A stretch of 64,000 bases of DNA from Asterias amurensis (lineage: Eukaryota > Echinodermata > Asteroidea > Forcipulatida > Asteriidae): assembly GCF_032118995.1 (NCBI RefSeq), contig NC_092651.1, forward strand, positions 25,156,349 through 25,220,348. The letters run 5' to 3'. Under the pieces are notes generated by a model. The model was not told the origin of the DNA and ran no database searches. It saw only the letters and a program-made list of their open reading frames with translations. Made by a program: the position numbers and the translations under genes. Shown here piece after piece: positions 1 to 12,600 of this stretch. How positions within the stretch are numbered: position 1 is the stretch's first letter; every line of letters begins with the position of its first letter.

Positions 1-539
1 TGATTTGGGGGGGGGGGGGAGTTAACCCTGTTTAAGCGCACCACCCGAGTGCCAGTTGATTTGGGTCTTTGCAGTTGGATTTAGCCCTCACCTTAAAGTG
101 TGGCCGTCCCGCCTTGTGATGTTAGGCGATCCCTCAAAATAGTTTGTGTTGTGTAAGATCATTTATCTTCACTAAGGAAAAATATTGAAAGATTTGAAAA
201 AACTACAGTGATGTTTTATTTCCATCAGTGACTCCCTTCAGACACTACTTTCTGTCCCCCCCCCCCCCCCCGTATCCATTACTTATTCCCCCTATCCCCC
301 CCTTTTCCCCTCCCCCCTTCTATTTCTGTTTAAACCTCATCTTCATGTGCAGGTGGAAACATACATAGACCATTTACGTTCCTTCATAAGAAAGATTTGA
401 TTTGCTCTGAGCACAACTACTGATTTGCTCCATTAACGACTACAATGATGTTTTGTGTCCCATCAAGCACAAGTCACTGTAATTCAATCTCTAAATCCCC
501 CTTTTCCGCCAAACTCCTTTCTATCTTCCTGCTTCCTGT
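1..539. other. WDR19 3'UTR and downstream DNA with an old tandem duplication
   Basis: No gene besides the presumed 3'UTR. It has a G-run at 8-19 and C-runs at 257-270 and 295-315. Segments near 202-235 and 394-415 resemble 439-475 and 607-628, so an old tandem duplication covers part of the last WDR19 exon. Confidence 0.5.
215..220 (-). terminator. WDR19: Candidate poly(A) signal for WDR19
   Basis: TTTATT on the plus strand reads AATAAA on the minus strand, about 320 nt past the stop codon. It is the nearest such hexamer downstream of the stop. No transcript end can be read from DNA alone. Confidence 0.3.
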
Positions 540-657
540 CTACTCCTCAGCTCCATCATCAGGGTGAAGATACATTGAGGGGTCGTTGATCTTTCTCAGC
601 GATGCCGATTTGATTCGCTCTGAGCACATCGGACATGAATCCTCTGACTCCAGTAAA
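540..657 (-). CDS. WDR19: WDR19 coding exon 32 (last) with TAG stop
   Basis: Residues 1320-1358: [20 protein letters not shown] then [16 protein letters not shown] and TAG at 540-542. Holds the fourth CxxC pair and an acidic C-terminus, as in human. Acceptor TTTATTGCAG. Confidence 0.95.
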
Positions 658-3600
658 CTGCAATAAAAAAAGACAGGTGTATTATCAGGAAAGATGCAAG
701 ACAGACTCTTTTGGGCAAACACAGACTTCGCAACTTTAAGTCAACCAACAAACTTAAGTCGCCAGACACACAAGGCCTGAAGGCCACTTCAAGGTGTGGG
801 CTACAATTTTTTTTTTCCAGAGGCTGTTGCCACTATACTTCTAGGGCTGAAACAGGGTGACCCCTTTTTCAGTCAATACGGATGTAGGACTGGGTATCAT
901 CAGTCCGAAGCCTGGTTGGTAGAGCAGAAAGCACTACCTCCCCAATTGTATAATATAGTGAATAGACACACAGTCAATACAAATATTGTAATAAACACAA
1001 AGATATTGACAAAATATGGAGCTGCCAGCAGTATGGCTAGAAGGTTCAATTGGTGGTAGAGTGCCGACAGTTAATCCAAAGGTCACAGGGTCAAGTCCTT
1101 CTCTCGTAAATTTTTCTTTTGCTCAGCCCAAAACTTGACTAAAATCTGTTCAAATTTGTTGATAACTTTTCATACCTTGTGAATTCTGAATGAAGAGCAG
1201 GGAAGTCACAGTTTGGACAGGATGCGAAATCATCTCTCACCATGTGTTGACCCTGAAGAGAAAAAAACATCAGTTTATTATTTGTGTTTAAAGACAGTGG
1301 ACACTATTGGTAATTGTCAAAGACCAGTCTTCTCACCTAGTGTATCTCAACATATACATAAAATAATAACCTATGAAAATTTGCGCTCAATCGGTCGTCA
1401 ACGTGCGAGATAATAATGAAAGAAAAAACACCCTTGTCACACGAAGTTGTTTGCTTTCAGATGCTTAATTTCCAGACCTCAAATTCTAAATCTGAGGTCA
1501 CTAAATCAAATTTGTAGAAAATTACTTCTTTCTCGTAAACTATGTTACTTCAGAGGGAGCCATTTCTCACAAGGTTTTATACTATCAACAGCTCCCCATT
1601 ACCCGTTACCAAATTAGGTTTTATGCTAACAATTATTTTGAGTAATTACCAATTGTGTCCACTGCCTTTAACACCTGTTTCAGAGGAGCGCCGAACCAAA
1701 TGTTTATATAAGTACATGATAGTTTGATGTCTGAAACAGTTAGGAGTGACTGGACGTGCAGGAAGTCAAAAGATCGATTGTAGCAGTCGTATGGAATGAC
1801 CCTGGAGCGCCTTGGTTTCAGACGTAGATCAGATCTACGGATCATAGTATGTATTTGCTTTTGTTGTCCCTTGCCCATCTCAGGGTATATTGTCAATGTA
1901 TTTTGTTTTGTACTGTTATGTTAAATAAAATAATAATAATTATCTTCAAGTACACGCTAATCCTCCAATCAGATTCGCAGAATGGAGTGTTGATAAAAAC
2001 CTATATTGCACAGCTAATATCACTACCTGCGTCTTGTGTGTTCTCTGTCACGTGCCAAGTTTGCTTGAAGATAAATACGTTATCACACGCGCGCATATGG
2101 AACCGGAAAATATAGCGCTTCTGCATCCCATATCCAACTCGGCCTTCGCCTCGTTGGATATGGGACGCACAAGCGCTTTATTTTTCCATATTCCACTCGC
2201 GCTTGTGTGATAACCTATATTGTCATGAGCCATTGAGAAAGACTCGCTAGGGTCGAAACGTCAGGCCCATTATTCCATAGTAGGTCCTTTTGGTTGGTAA
2301 GCAGTTTGCAACAGCTAATTCTTATTTTCTCAACAATAAAATCACATTAAAACATTTTCTTACTTCTAAGGAAAAAATGTATACCGCATTCTAAACAAGA
2401 ACTATATCTTTGAAATAAGGTACTCCTTTTTCAAGAAAACCATGTATATAAGGGTAGCCTGGCAATCATTAATACTCACTGTAACCACACAGTAGGGAAT
2501 GTTGTTTTTACACTCAGGGCAGACAAGCTCAGTGTTTTCCAGGCTATATTTGCAATACGGACAAGGAGACGTGTCTTCATCCTGCTCTGATTTATCTGGT
2601 TTTCTAGAGGGAAAAAAGAAAGAGATTACATGAATTAAACAAATGAAAAACTATGTGTTTCATCTGGTTTTCCAATGGGGGAAATTAAAATAAATGAATT
2701 AAACAGTATCAAAAAATCTCTGTTTTATCTGTTTTTCTAGTGGGGGAAAAATGAAAATAAATCAGAGCAATCTGGTTTTTCAGTCGGGGGTGTGGTTAAA
2801 TTTAAATCAACTAAACAAATACATAAAATATGTTTTATCTTGTTTTCCATTCAGTACATTTTAAATAAAACATGTTAAACAAATAAAAATAAAAATGTTT
2901 TATGTGGCTTTCTAATGGGGAAAAATTAAATTGAATGAGTTAATATACATGTGTGTAAGCACTGTATACTCCGTACTTTCCTGAGCTCTGTGAAAAAAAA
3001 TTAGAAGCAGTTCTAGCCAACAGCACTCTCGGTGGTCTAGTTGGTAAGACATTGCTCTAGAATTGCAAGGGCCGTGAGTTTGAATCCCACCCGAGTAATA
3101 CGCCTGTGACACTTTTTTAACAGGACTCGGGAAAGTACTGTGTATACAGTGTTAACACACATCAGTTTTTTTTTCTAACCTGACGATAGCTTCAATCTTC
3201 TTCTTGTATTTGAGATCAATCTTATTTCGATACTCCGGCCGCATCAACATCGCCGCGTAACTAAACGAGGAATTCTTCAGCCCTGACCGATGGCACTCGA
3301 TCACCGTCGAGGTCAGGATGGGAACAATATCTGAAATAATACATCAAATAATAATAATAATTATTATTTTTCCTTTTAGCGTTTTACATAAAAATCTCAA
3401 AACGCTGTACAGGAAATCACAGCAAAATATACAGTTAACCATTAAATCAGTAAACAAATAGTTCATTAAATATCATAGATTAAAAGCACACAGTGAAAAA
3501 GTAAAAAACCTACGTCACTAAAACAAAAACATTATACATTTAAAATAGCATAAACACCATAAAAGTATAAACACAGTTTAAAAACATTATTTTTTCATGA

Positions 3601-6600
3601 AAGGGAACGGGCTTGTTTGACCACAAGAAGTTCGAAACACAAACAACAAGATCAAAGGTTGAAAGGGGAGAAAAAATAATAAGTTTGTTATTTTAAGAGA
3701 CACCACTGCAAATACAAAAAATTTAAATACTTCAATTAAATTGTATGAAAAATGGTTTTGACTTACGAGCAGGAAACTTGCTGATGTTATTGGCGACTCT
3801 GATCAGCATCCGTGCTCCTTTCTTGTGATCACCTCGCTTCACATGAATCTGGTAATCAAGGAAGAAACACAGATCAGTTTCTTGACAAACAGAACCGATA
3901 TCAGGAAATAAATAGGCAAGGATTTGAACCCACATTCTTGGCCCAATTTCATAGAGCTTCTAAAACAGAAATTACTGCTTAAAAATCCCCTGCTTAGCAG
4001 TAATGAGCTGGATACCAGTCAGAAATTGTACATAAGACACTGTATTTTGGCTACCTTATTCTGGTAATCGTAATTTTTGTACGATGAGTTACTAATGATG
4101 TTAAAGGCATTGGAAACTATTGGTAATTACTCAAAATAATTATTAACATAAAACCTTTCTTGGTGACGAGTAATGGGGAGAGGTTGATAGTATAAAACAT
4201 TGTGAGAAACAGCTCCCTCTGAAGTGCCATAGTTTTTGAGAAAGAAGTAATTTTCCATGAATTTGACTTCGAGACCTCAGATTTAGAACTTGAGGTCTCG
4301 AAATCAACCATCTAAACGCACACAACTTTGTGTGACAAGGGTGGTTTTTTCTTTCATTATTATCTCGCAAGTTCGATGACCGATTGAGCTCAAATTTTCA
4401 AAGGTTTGTTGATTTATGCATATGTTGAGATACACCAACTGTGAAGGGTAGTCTTTGACAATTACCAAAAGTGTCCACTGCCTTTAAAGCAGCTATATGA
4501 AATTAGGGCCTATTAGCTACAGAGCTTGAGTCCACAACCCTAGACCACTCGACCATGACAGCAAATGTAAGTATAATACCTTGACCAAGATGTAGCTATG
4601 GAGGATCATAAGATTGGTCGCCATCTCAGTTGGAATCTTGATCTTTTGATTCTTCAGTTCACGGTACATGCTCAGAAGGACGTCGTGGGCGTTACGGTAA
4701 TTACCTAATATCAAATCATACATAAAAATATTGAAATAGTCACAGAATAAAATTATGAAGTGAAATCAAAGCCAAGTGAAATGGAAAAACAGATTTCACC
4801 GACATCAGTTAATTTACCAGACATCAAATCAACAAACAAAATATCCAAATTGTCACAGAATACAATCACAAAGTAAAATCTTTACTATTCTGCTTCAATA
4901 GGAGAAGCCGAGTGAAATTTCAAGAAATATTTCACAGGTATTATTGTCTGCAACAACGCCAGAAGGAAATGCATTTGATGTCTTTTTGTTATAAATCACA
5001 CAGTAAAAAACATTGCACAATAACAGATGACACAGGACGCATGTTCTACCAACAGGGCCAAATTTCATAGCGCTGCTTAACGGTAAGCATATTTGCGTGC
5101 TTACTGTAGCAGAAAAATTTGCTTAAGCCTAGCGTATTTCACAGGTAAGCAGAAAAATTGGGCGGCCATGTTGCGTGCTTACCGCGGATTTGCATTGTGG
5201 CGTCATTTATTTTCGTTGTTCGGTAAGCACCGGAAGGTTAGCATGCCTTTTCGTGTGCTTACGGCTAACAGCGCTATGAAATAGAAATTGCACAGTAAGC
5301 ACAAAACTGTCCGCTAAGCAGCGCTATGAAATTGGGCCCTGATAGCGGCCTAGCTCAATGGTGCACAAAGGCGGGAACAGGAACAGGATAAGCTTGGCTT
5401 AGCTCAATGAAGTGTGTAGGCTGGAGCTAGAAGAAGATTCACCCATGGTGCTACCGCAAACCTCACCAATTTATACTCCCACCATGCAAAGTTTCAAATA
5501 CTACTTACCAGCTATCTGTTCTTCTCTTGCGATAATGATAGCTGTCCTGGCCGCCTCCCGGTGCTGCTTGAGGGCCATGTAGAGACGGAATAAGTACTTG
5601 GCATCCTTGGGCATCCCGTCCGTCTCTCCCATCAAGTAATCAATCAGCTGATGGGTTAACTGCTCATCCTTAGCGCGACCAACCTGGAAAGATATAAAGG
5701 TAGTAGTTAATACGACATGTAGTAACAAAAATAATCGGTTTTTAAATCACGCTTTTCACTAGCGCAGGGCTTTTAAAAGCGCTCCAACATCATTACCCCT
5801 GGTCACTGGGCCATTAAATTCATTCCTTTATAACCATGTAAAGCTCCCTGTGGAGTGGGGAGCCTGTGCAAAATTATGCGCTACTAAGCTAAATCAATAA
5901 AAAGAACCGATTCTGCCCTCACAGGTACCCATTTACCTCTGTGTGGAGAGAAGCAATTTTAGTGATAAGTGTCTTGCTTAGGGACACAAGTGTCAAGACC
6001 GGGACTCGAACCAACACTCTGCTGAACAGAAACACCAGTCAGCAGGACAGTTTTTCAGAACTGAGAAGTCTCTGAATTCCAACAAAAATCTACTTTGCAG
6101 CAGTAGAGAAGTCACCCAAGTACAAACAGAATCTACTCCGCAGTAGTAAAATATGAAGCAAGACAAGTTCTCAAAAGAATATAATCTGCACAACAAGTTA
6201 GATACACACATGGTATTACCGCAACCCAAATATACATTGATACCTCATCATGCAGTGCGTTGAATCCCATAGATAAAGTTGTCCTTTCTAAGATGTGAGT
6301 AAGCATTACATAAAAAATGTGGACATTAGAACAGAAGAGGTCGACACAAAGGCACGGAGAAAAGAATTATATAGAGACACCTGATTCTCTGATTCACGAT
6401 TTAAAACTTACCGTCTCGATGGCCATTTCCACAGCCTGGTTGTCTTCATTCGTAGTGGGGCACCTCAAGAAGTGCTTGAGGGCTCGGCCGTACTGCTGGC
6501 ACAGAAGGAAGAACTTCCCTGCCATGAGATGATTCTTCTCATTCTCAAAGTACAACGCGATGCTCTGGTAATCTTCCTGGGTGGCATCTTCACCTGCGCA

Positions 6601-9600
6601 GAATAATAATGAAAATAATAATAATAATCCAGAGACCAATCCAAGAACTGACTCCTGATCCTATAAGCTAAAGTAGTAGTCCCAGCCAATTTTCTATACC
6701 TTCCGCCCATTTATTTCCAAATTCACATCACAGAGAGGCATCATCCTAAAAGCCGCGGCTTGTGGAAGATGTGCCCGTTACAAGATTACAGAACAAAACA
6801 GGATATACAGCACTAAATAGACGAATAAATAAATACTAACTGCTACGGTAGATAACTACATAAAGGTCTAACCATGGTTAAACAACGTATATATAACTAT
6901 ATGTATGTGAAGTAAACAAACGGACAGCAATTAAACAAACAATACAAATTAGAAAACATAGACTTGATAGTTTTAAGATTCTAAAATGATTTTTTAATTA
7001 TGTAACGTGACACATTAGTATATCATGTGACCTGTACTCACCTTCGTTACCCTCTGTGTGATGTGTAACCATGGTGATGGAAATCACAATGATGATGATG
7101 ATGATGACGATGATTATTGATGATGAGGGGGGGAGGGATTGAGTCAAGTGCGATGTTAAGATGAAAGTAAAAAAAACAAATAATCAATTAGTAATCAATT
7201 AAAATCTAAAAATGTTAACAATGGTGTACTGTAAGTTTGTTAGACATCAAATCTGAAGCCTCATGCCAAAATCAAGAAATTAGTAAATACAAAAAATTCA
7301 ATCAGATATTGCCCAACATCACAAAGCTAGACAGCCAACTTTAAGGTGGGGGCTACTTCACTTAAATAACTTCTGAAAGTTTGCCACACATGAAATGGGA
7401 CACCCCATGCCAAAATCAAGCACAGTACTGCAAATCAACTTGCCACTAGGGGCACATTGCCAGCAACTCATGAGGCTGAAACAGGGTTACAGTCTGTAAG
7501 GATGTAGGCAGTGTTGTCTAGAAGCACCGGTAAATTACAGGATTTGAATACACCGCCCTAGACTACTCAGCCACGATGTACCACATTCCGTGGTAAGCAG
7601 AGCCATGAAATGAGAATGAGGTGAGCCATGAAACGGGGCCCGGATGAGAGAGTGAAGCCACATACCGATTATCTCAGCATAGATCTCCATCTGGTTGTGC
7701 TGTTGAGCAAGCTGGAAGGCTTCGTCGTTGCACTTGGACATCACCAGGAACTGGATCGCTGAACCAAAGTCATTCAACTTCTGGAAAAACCTGGGGATTA
7801 AAATGGCAGCATTCCAGGTAAAAGGCAATCTATAGACCCTTTGTACATCACTGAATGCACCTCCGAACAATGCATGTCTACCATTTCTGCCTTTTTGGTA
7901 GTCACTTCCTTTGTGCATATTTAGACTGCTAAAACGGTGGATATAGTGGGCCCATGTAGGTGCATTGCGTGTTGTACGCAGGGTCTATCGACTACTTGCT
8001 CCAATGAATTTCTACTGACGACAATACACACCAATATCAGGCATGCAACTGCCCGTTGAAAAAAAAAAGAGGAAAAGTGCAGAGCGAGGCAGCCGAAACG
8101 CCACGGGACACGAGACACACAATGGTACCCTAGAAAATGTTGAGTTTTATTATATTGAGGTGCATTGTTAGCATGTACTAGGCTCATTTTACATTGTTGT
8201 TGCCAGGCATATATTAGGCTAACAAAAAAACAACAAAAAAAGTTTTATATTACACTGAATATGAAAGGGTATTTCATAGGTTAAAGCTTAGCAATTACCT
8301 GAGCCCTTGTTCTTTGTTACATTTTGTCTTGTTTGGTATAGGTTATTTGTTACAGGCTGTACAACTTCAACCTGTTTATGTGGGTTGTCATGAGCCTTCG
8401 AGAAAGACTCTGCTAGGGTCGAAATGTCAGGCCATTAATTTTGTTTTGCATGTAAACCATGGGTCCTTTTGGTTGGCAGCAGTTTGCAACAGCTGTAAGT
8501 ATTTTCTCATTTTGATCCTCTCTGTTGCAGTATCCCTTTGGTGATCCTCTTTACCGCCCTTGTTCTTTTTTTACATTTTGTCTTCTTTGTCACATTTTGT
8601 TTTAACTTTTACCTGTTCATGTTTGTTGTGTTGTCATTTAGCCTTCGAGAAAGACTCTGCTAGGGTCGAAACATCAGACAATTTAAACTATTTGTTGCAA
8701 TTAATGAGCTTCTTACCTAGCCACCATCTTGGCTCCTTCAACAGATCCAGTGTCTCTGACAATACGCACTGCCTCCTCTGGATTGCGCAGAAAGTCCAAC
8801 TGGATTCTGAAAAACACAAAGAAATCTCAAAGGTTTATTTCTAATCCTTGCAAAAGGAGGGTCAGGGTTGAATAACCAAGTAAGATGTGTATCTGCAATA
8901 ACTAGTTCTAAAGAAGGACATTTCTTTCCAGAACTGAGAAGTCTCCCGAAAAATCGAAATTGGGTAGTAGAATATAAAGCAAAACAAGTTCTCAAAAGAA
9001 CATAATCTAACCAGCAAGTAGATTTACACATTGTGTTAACCGAAAACCAAATTTACCTTCATTCATTACCATGCAATGCCTCAAATCTCATATAATTCTA
9101 AAGAAGCTGAAAACAAAACTCCAAGGTCAATTTAAACAATAACTCCTTCGTCTTGCTCCAAGTGTTGTACTAGGAGTTTGATCAAATTTAAGACATAAAA
9201 AAGGAATTTAGAAGAGCATTTTCAGACCAGAAGGGCCATGTCACACGAGGCAACTTACAGGCAACCAATTCCAGGCAATCTCCGACCCGACTATTCATTA
9301 CATTCATGTTTCAACTACCACATAATGTTCTTGGGGATAGTATTAAGGGGCCATTCAAAATAATGACAATTTCTTGGGCATATTCTGGAGGAGGTGGAGG
9401 GGGCCTTTTACCTGATAACATTGTCCCAGTCTTTGGCATTCTCGTAAGCCAAAGCGGCGTCTTTGTGACGACCATCTGCTTCCTTAGCTTTAGCATACTG
9501 AATGTGGATCTTGGGCGATGTGACGTTAGGCAACAACTCACCCACTTTGGCCCTGTAAGGCAAAAATAGAAATAATATTAAAACTAACCATCTTAGCTTA

Positions 9601-12600
9601 TGACTTGCACAAATCACGAAAATGTGATTCTGTATAGACGACAATGCTTTTTGAAGGCTTTGTGAAAGTTAAGTTCTAGGCCCCATTTCATATAACTGCT
9701 TAAGCACAACATTTTGCTTAAGCAAAACAATCCTGGCTTAGTAAAATCAGATTACCAACCAAGACTCCACTCGATTGTTATGCTAAGTAAACAAAATCAA
9801 AATCTTAGTCACAAGCAATGTGTATGGCATGAATTTTTTGCCAGTTACATGTGAAAAATAAGCGAGCTATATTCGTGCTTAAGCAAATTTTTTGCTTAAG
9901 CAGCTCTATGAAATTGGACCCTGCTGTCTATCCGCTTAAAGAGGCTATGATGAAACAACTGACCTATCAGTAGGACGGTTAGATGAATCATGGACTTTCC
10001 TTCTTCCATGGATGAATAGATTCAACTGCTATAATCTGTCACCAACACACTATTAATACACACAATTCTACTAACCATGAATGTGATATGCTTACAGATT
10101 TGATAACAGCATGAAGAACATCCGATAAACCTACTCCGCGGTAGAATAAAGAAAGACAGTTCTCTAAAAACAAACTCTACCTGGCAAGTAGATACACATG
10201 GCGTTACCGCAAACCAAATATATATTGATACCTCACCATGCAATGCCTCAAATCCTAAATGAAAAAAATTATTTTGTATTGATTATTAATTTATAAATTT
10301 TGTTTGTGGAGGGGGCAACAGCTCCCATTGTTTGTGTACATACAATCTCACCGATGCCTCTACCCACCGGGAAACAAAGACAAACTGACTAGAACTAGTT
10401 TTATACTACCAACAGCTCTCACTTGTTCGTTCCAGGTGAATTTTTATGCTATCAATTATTTTGAGTAATTACCAATAGCGTCCAGTGCCTTTAATCAAAG
10501 CTGTACCTACAAGTTAACGTTTTGTTTATTTATTTATTTATTTATTTATTTATTGATAGTTGCTTCTTATATTTTACACCACCTACCAGTTCTTGCTGCG
10601 AATGTAGACCGACGCAGCCTTATCGTAGTATTGACCTTTCTCATACAGCTGGGCTGACTCTGAGTATTGCTTCATGTTTTCCAAGATGGCGGCGCAATCA
10701 CGCTTCAATGTACGACTCGGCATCTTACTGGCCATGCTGACACCGCGTCTGATGTCTCCCATGCGTAGGGACATACGGGCAACCCCGGCAGCACACGACT
10801 CATCGTGCTCTCGTTGCTAAACAAAGAAAATCAAAAGCCAAAATCTTTTAAAACTACAATTCTAGATATCATACCATTGATTTTGTAAGCAACCTAGGGA
10901 ACAAAGTCTTGAAAGAGATCATTTTGTTGGTTTTTATTGAGGACAAATTTCACTAAAAAACTAACACTGGAAAGCAGATCCGAGTCCAGTGACTTTAGCA
11001 TTGGGCCACTTACGACTGTTCAAGTTTGGCGACTGTTCAAGTTTGGCGGTTTTCTGTTTTTGAATATTAACATCTCACTGCATTTGTATTTTAATTTGAT
11101 AACAACAACTATCTTTCAATTCTGTTGGGTATTGAAATGTTACCTATAAGACATATTATGGAAACAAAATTCTTTAAGTACCAAAATCAACTGAAATGGG
11201 AAACTGTGTAGATATTGTTCTTCTCGTTTTGATTCCAGTCTTGCAACAAATTCTCTGGTCCAGTAGAAGTTTAAAGCTACAAGCCCTGAAAACTTTAGCA
11301 AATTCTACAAGTCATATCTACCCTACCTCTTTATCTCTTGTCACTCCCTTCTCAAAGTGGGACAGAGCACTCCCATAATCACCGCTGCATGAAAGAAGAA
11401 CAAGGAAGATGATTAGGGTAAAGTTTGGGAACACCATCAGTTTTTATGTTAGTCAAAAATACATGGGGTTTTTGGTGTGCCAGATAGCTCAGTCACAACA
11501 CTCCACAAAAGTTGGGAAATCATCCCAGATCGTTGCACCACAAGTTGGCAAACAGAGTGACAGAAAAGACTGGCTAAATCATGTGCGGATACTGAATCTA
11601 AAACAAGACAAGGCTTGACAACAAGAGGGCGCTCAATCATGCACAAGGCCGCCATGATGTGATAATCTTTGAGGTTGAGGGGCACTTACGTAAACTCCAA
11701 CTGCTGAGCGTATTCCTTGGAGATGTAAGGGATCTGGCCTGGGGATAGAGTCTTGGCCAACTTGAGGGCTTGGTCCCAGTGAAGCAAGTCTCTCCTCATC
11801 TGAATACCAGGAACAACGAGAATGAATTAACTATAGATCACGGTATTTTACATGATTGGTAAAAATAACCATCATAATAGGTCATTTTTCGATGCAGGAC
11901 CAACACTCTGGAATGATTTACCTCTTCAAATCCGCAATATTTTTAACATCAATACTTTCAAGACTAAGTTAAAAACCACATTGTTTAATGTCGCCTATGT
12001 GTAATTGGTCTATTTGTCTTATTTTCCTTGCTGTGTGCGGTTTCCCCTCTTGTGCGCCTTGAGCACCTCATTTTGGTGGATTTTTGCGCCTTATAAATAT
12101 TCTTTATTTATTTATTTATTTATTTATAATAATGGGTATTGAATGATATTAGCAATGTCTGGTTGTTTTGTGATAATTATACACAACGAGTGGTCTCTAA
12201 AGGGTCAAGTACAAGGGTTAAAGGTGAAGGGTTAAAGGTGAATGGTATTTATAGAGCGCTCTTACACTGGGTACCAAAGAACTGTACAAGAAACTATGCA
12301 ATAAGCAGATAAATAAAGGCACTAATATACACATGTTGACTGGCAATGAGGTAACTAGTGTACGTCTATTCCCCCGAGGGACTTTGAGTGACCAGAAGAG
12401 GGACCTATTTCCCGAGGCCAAAGGTCGGGGGAAATAGTCCCCTCTTCTAGTTACCTTATTGCTATAAAGCGCTATATAAAAAATAAATATTATTAAATAA
12501 TGAATAGGGTAGATGGCCTTAGCTTTCGATCCAATCCGGACCTTCTTCAGAGGCATAAAACAAGTACAAACAAATACATATCCATTTATAGAAAAAGAGA

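Noticed and set aside
3022..3110. Possible tRNA gene
   Set aside because: A- and B-box-like motifs are present but no full cloverleaf forms and copies recur with the same downstream sequence, so it is a SINE.
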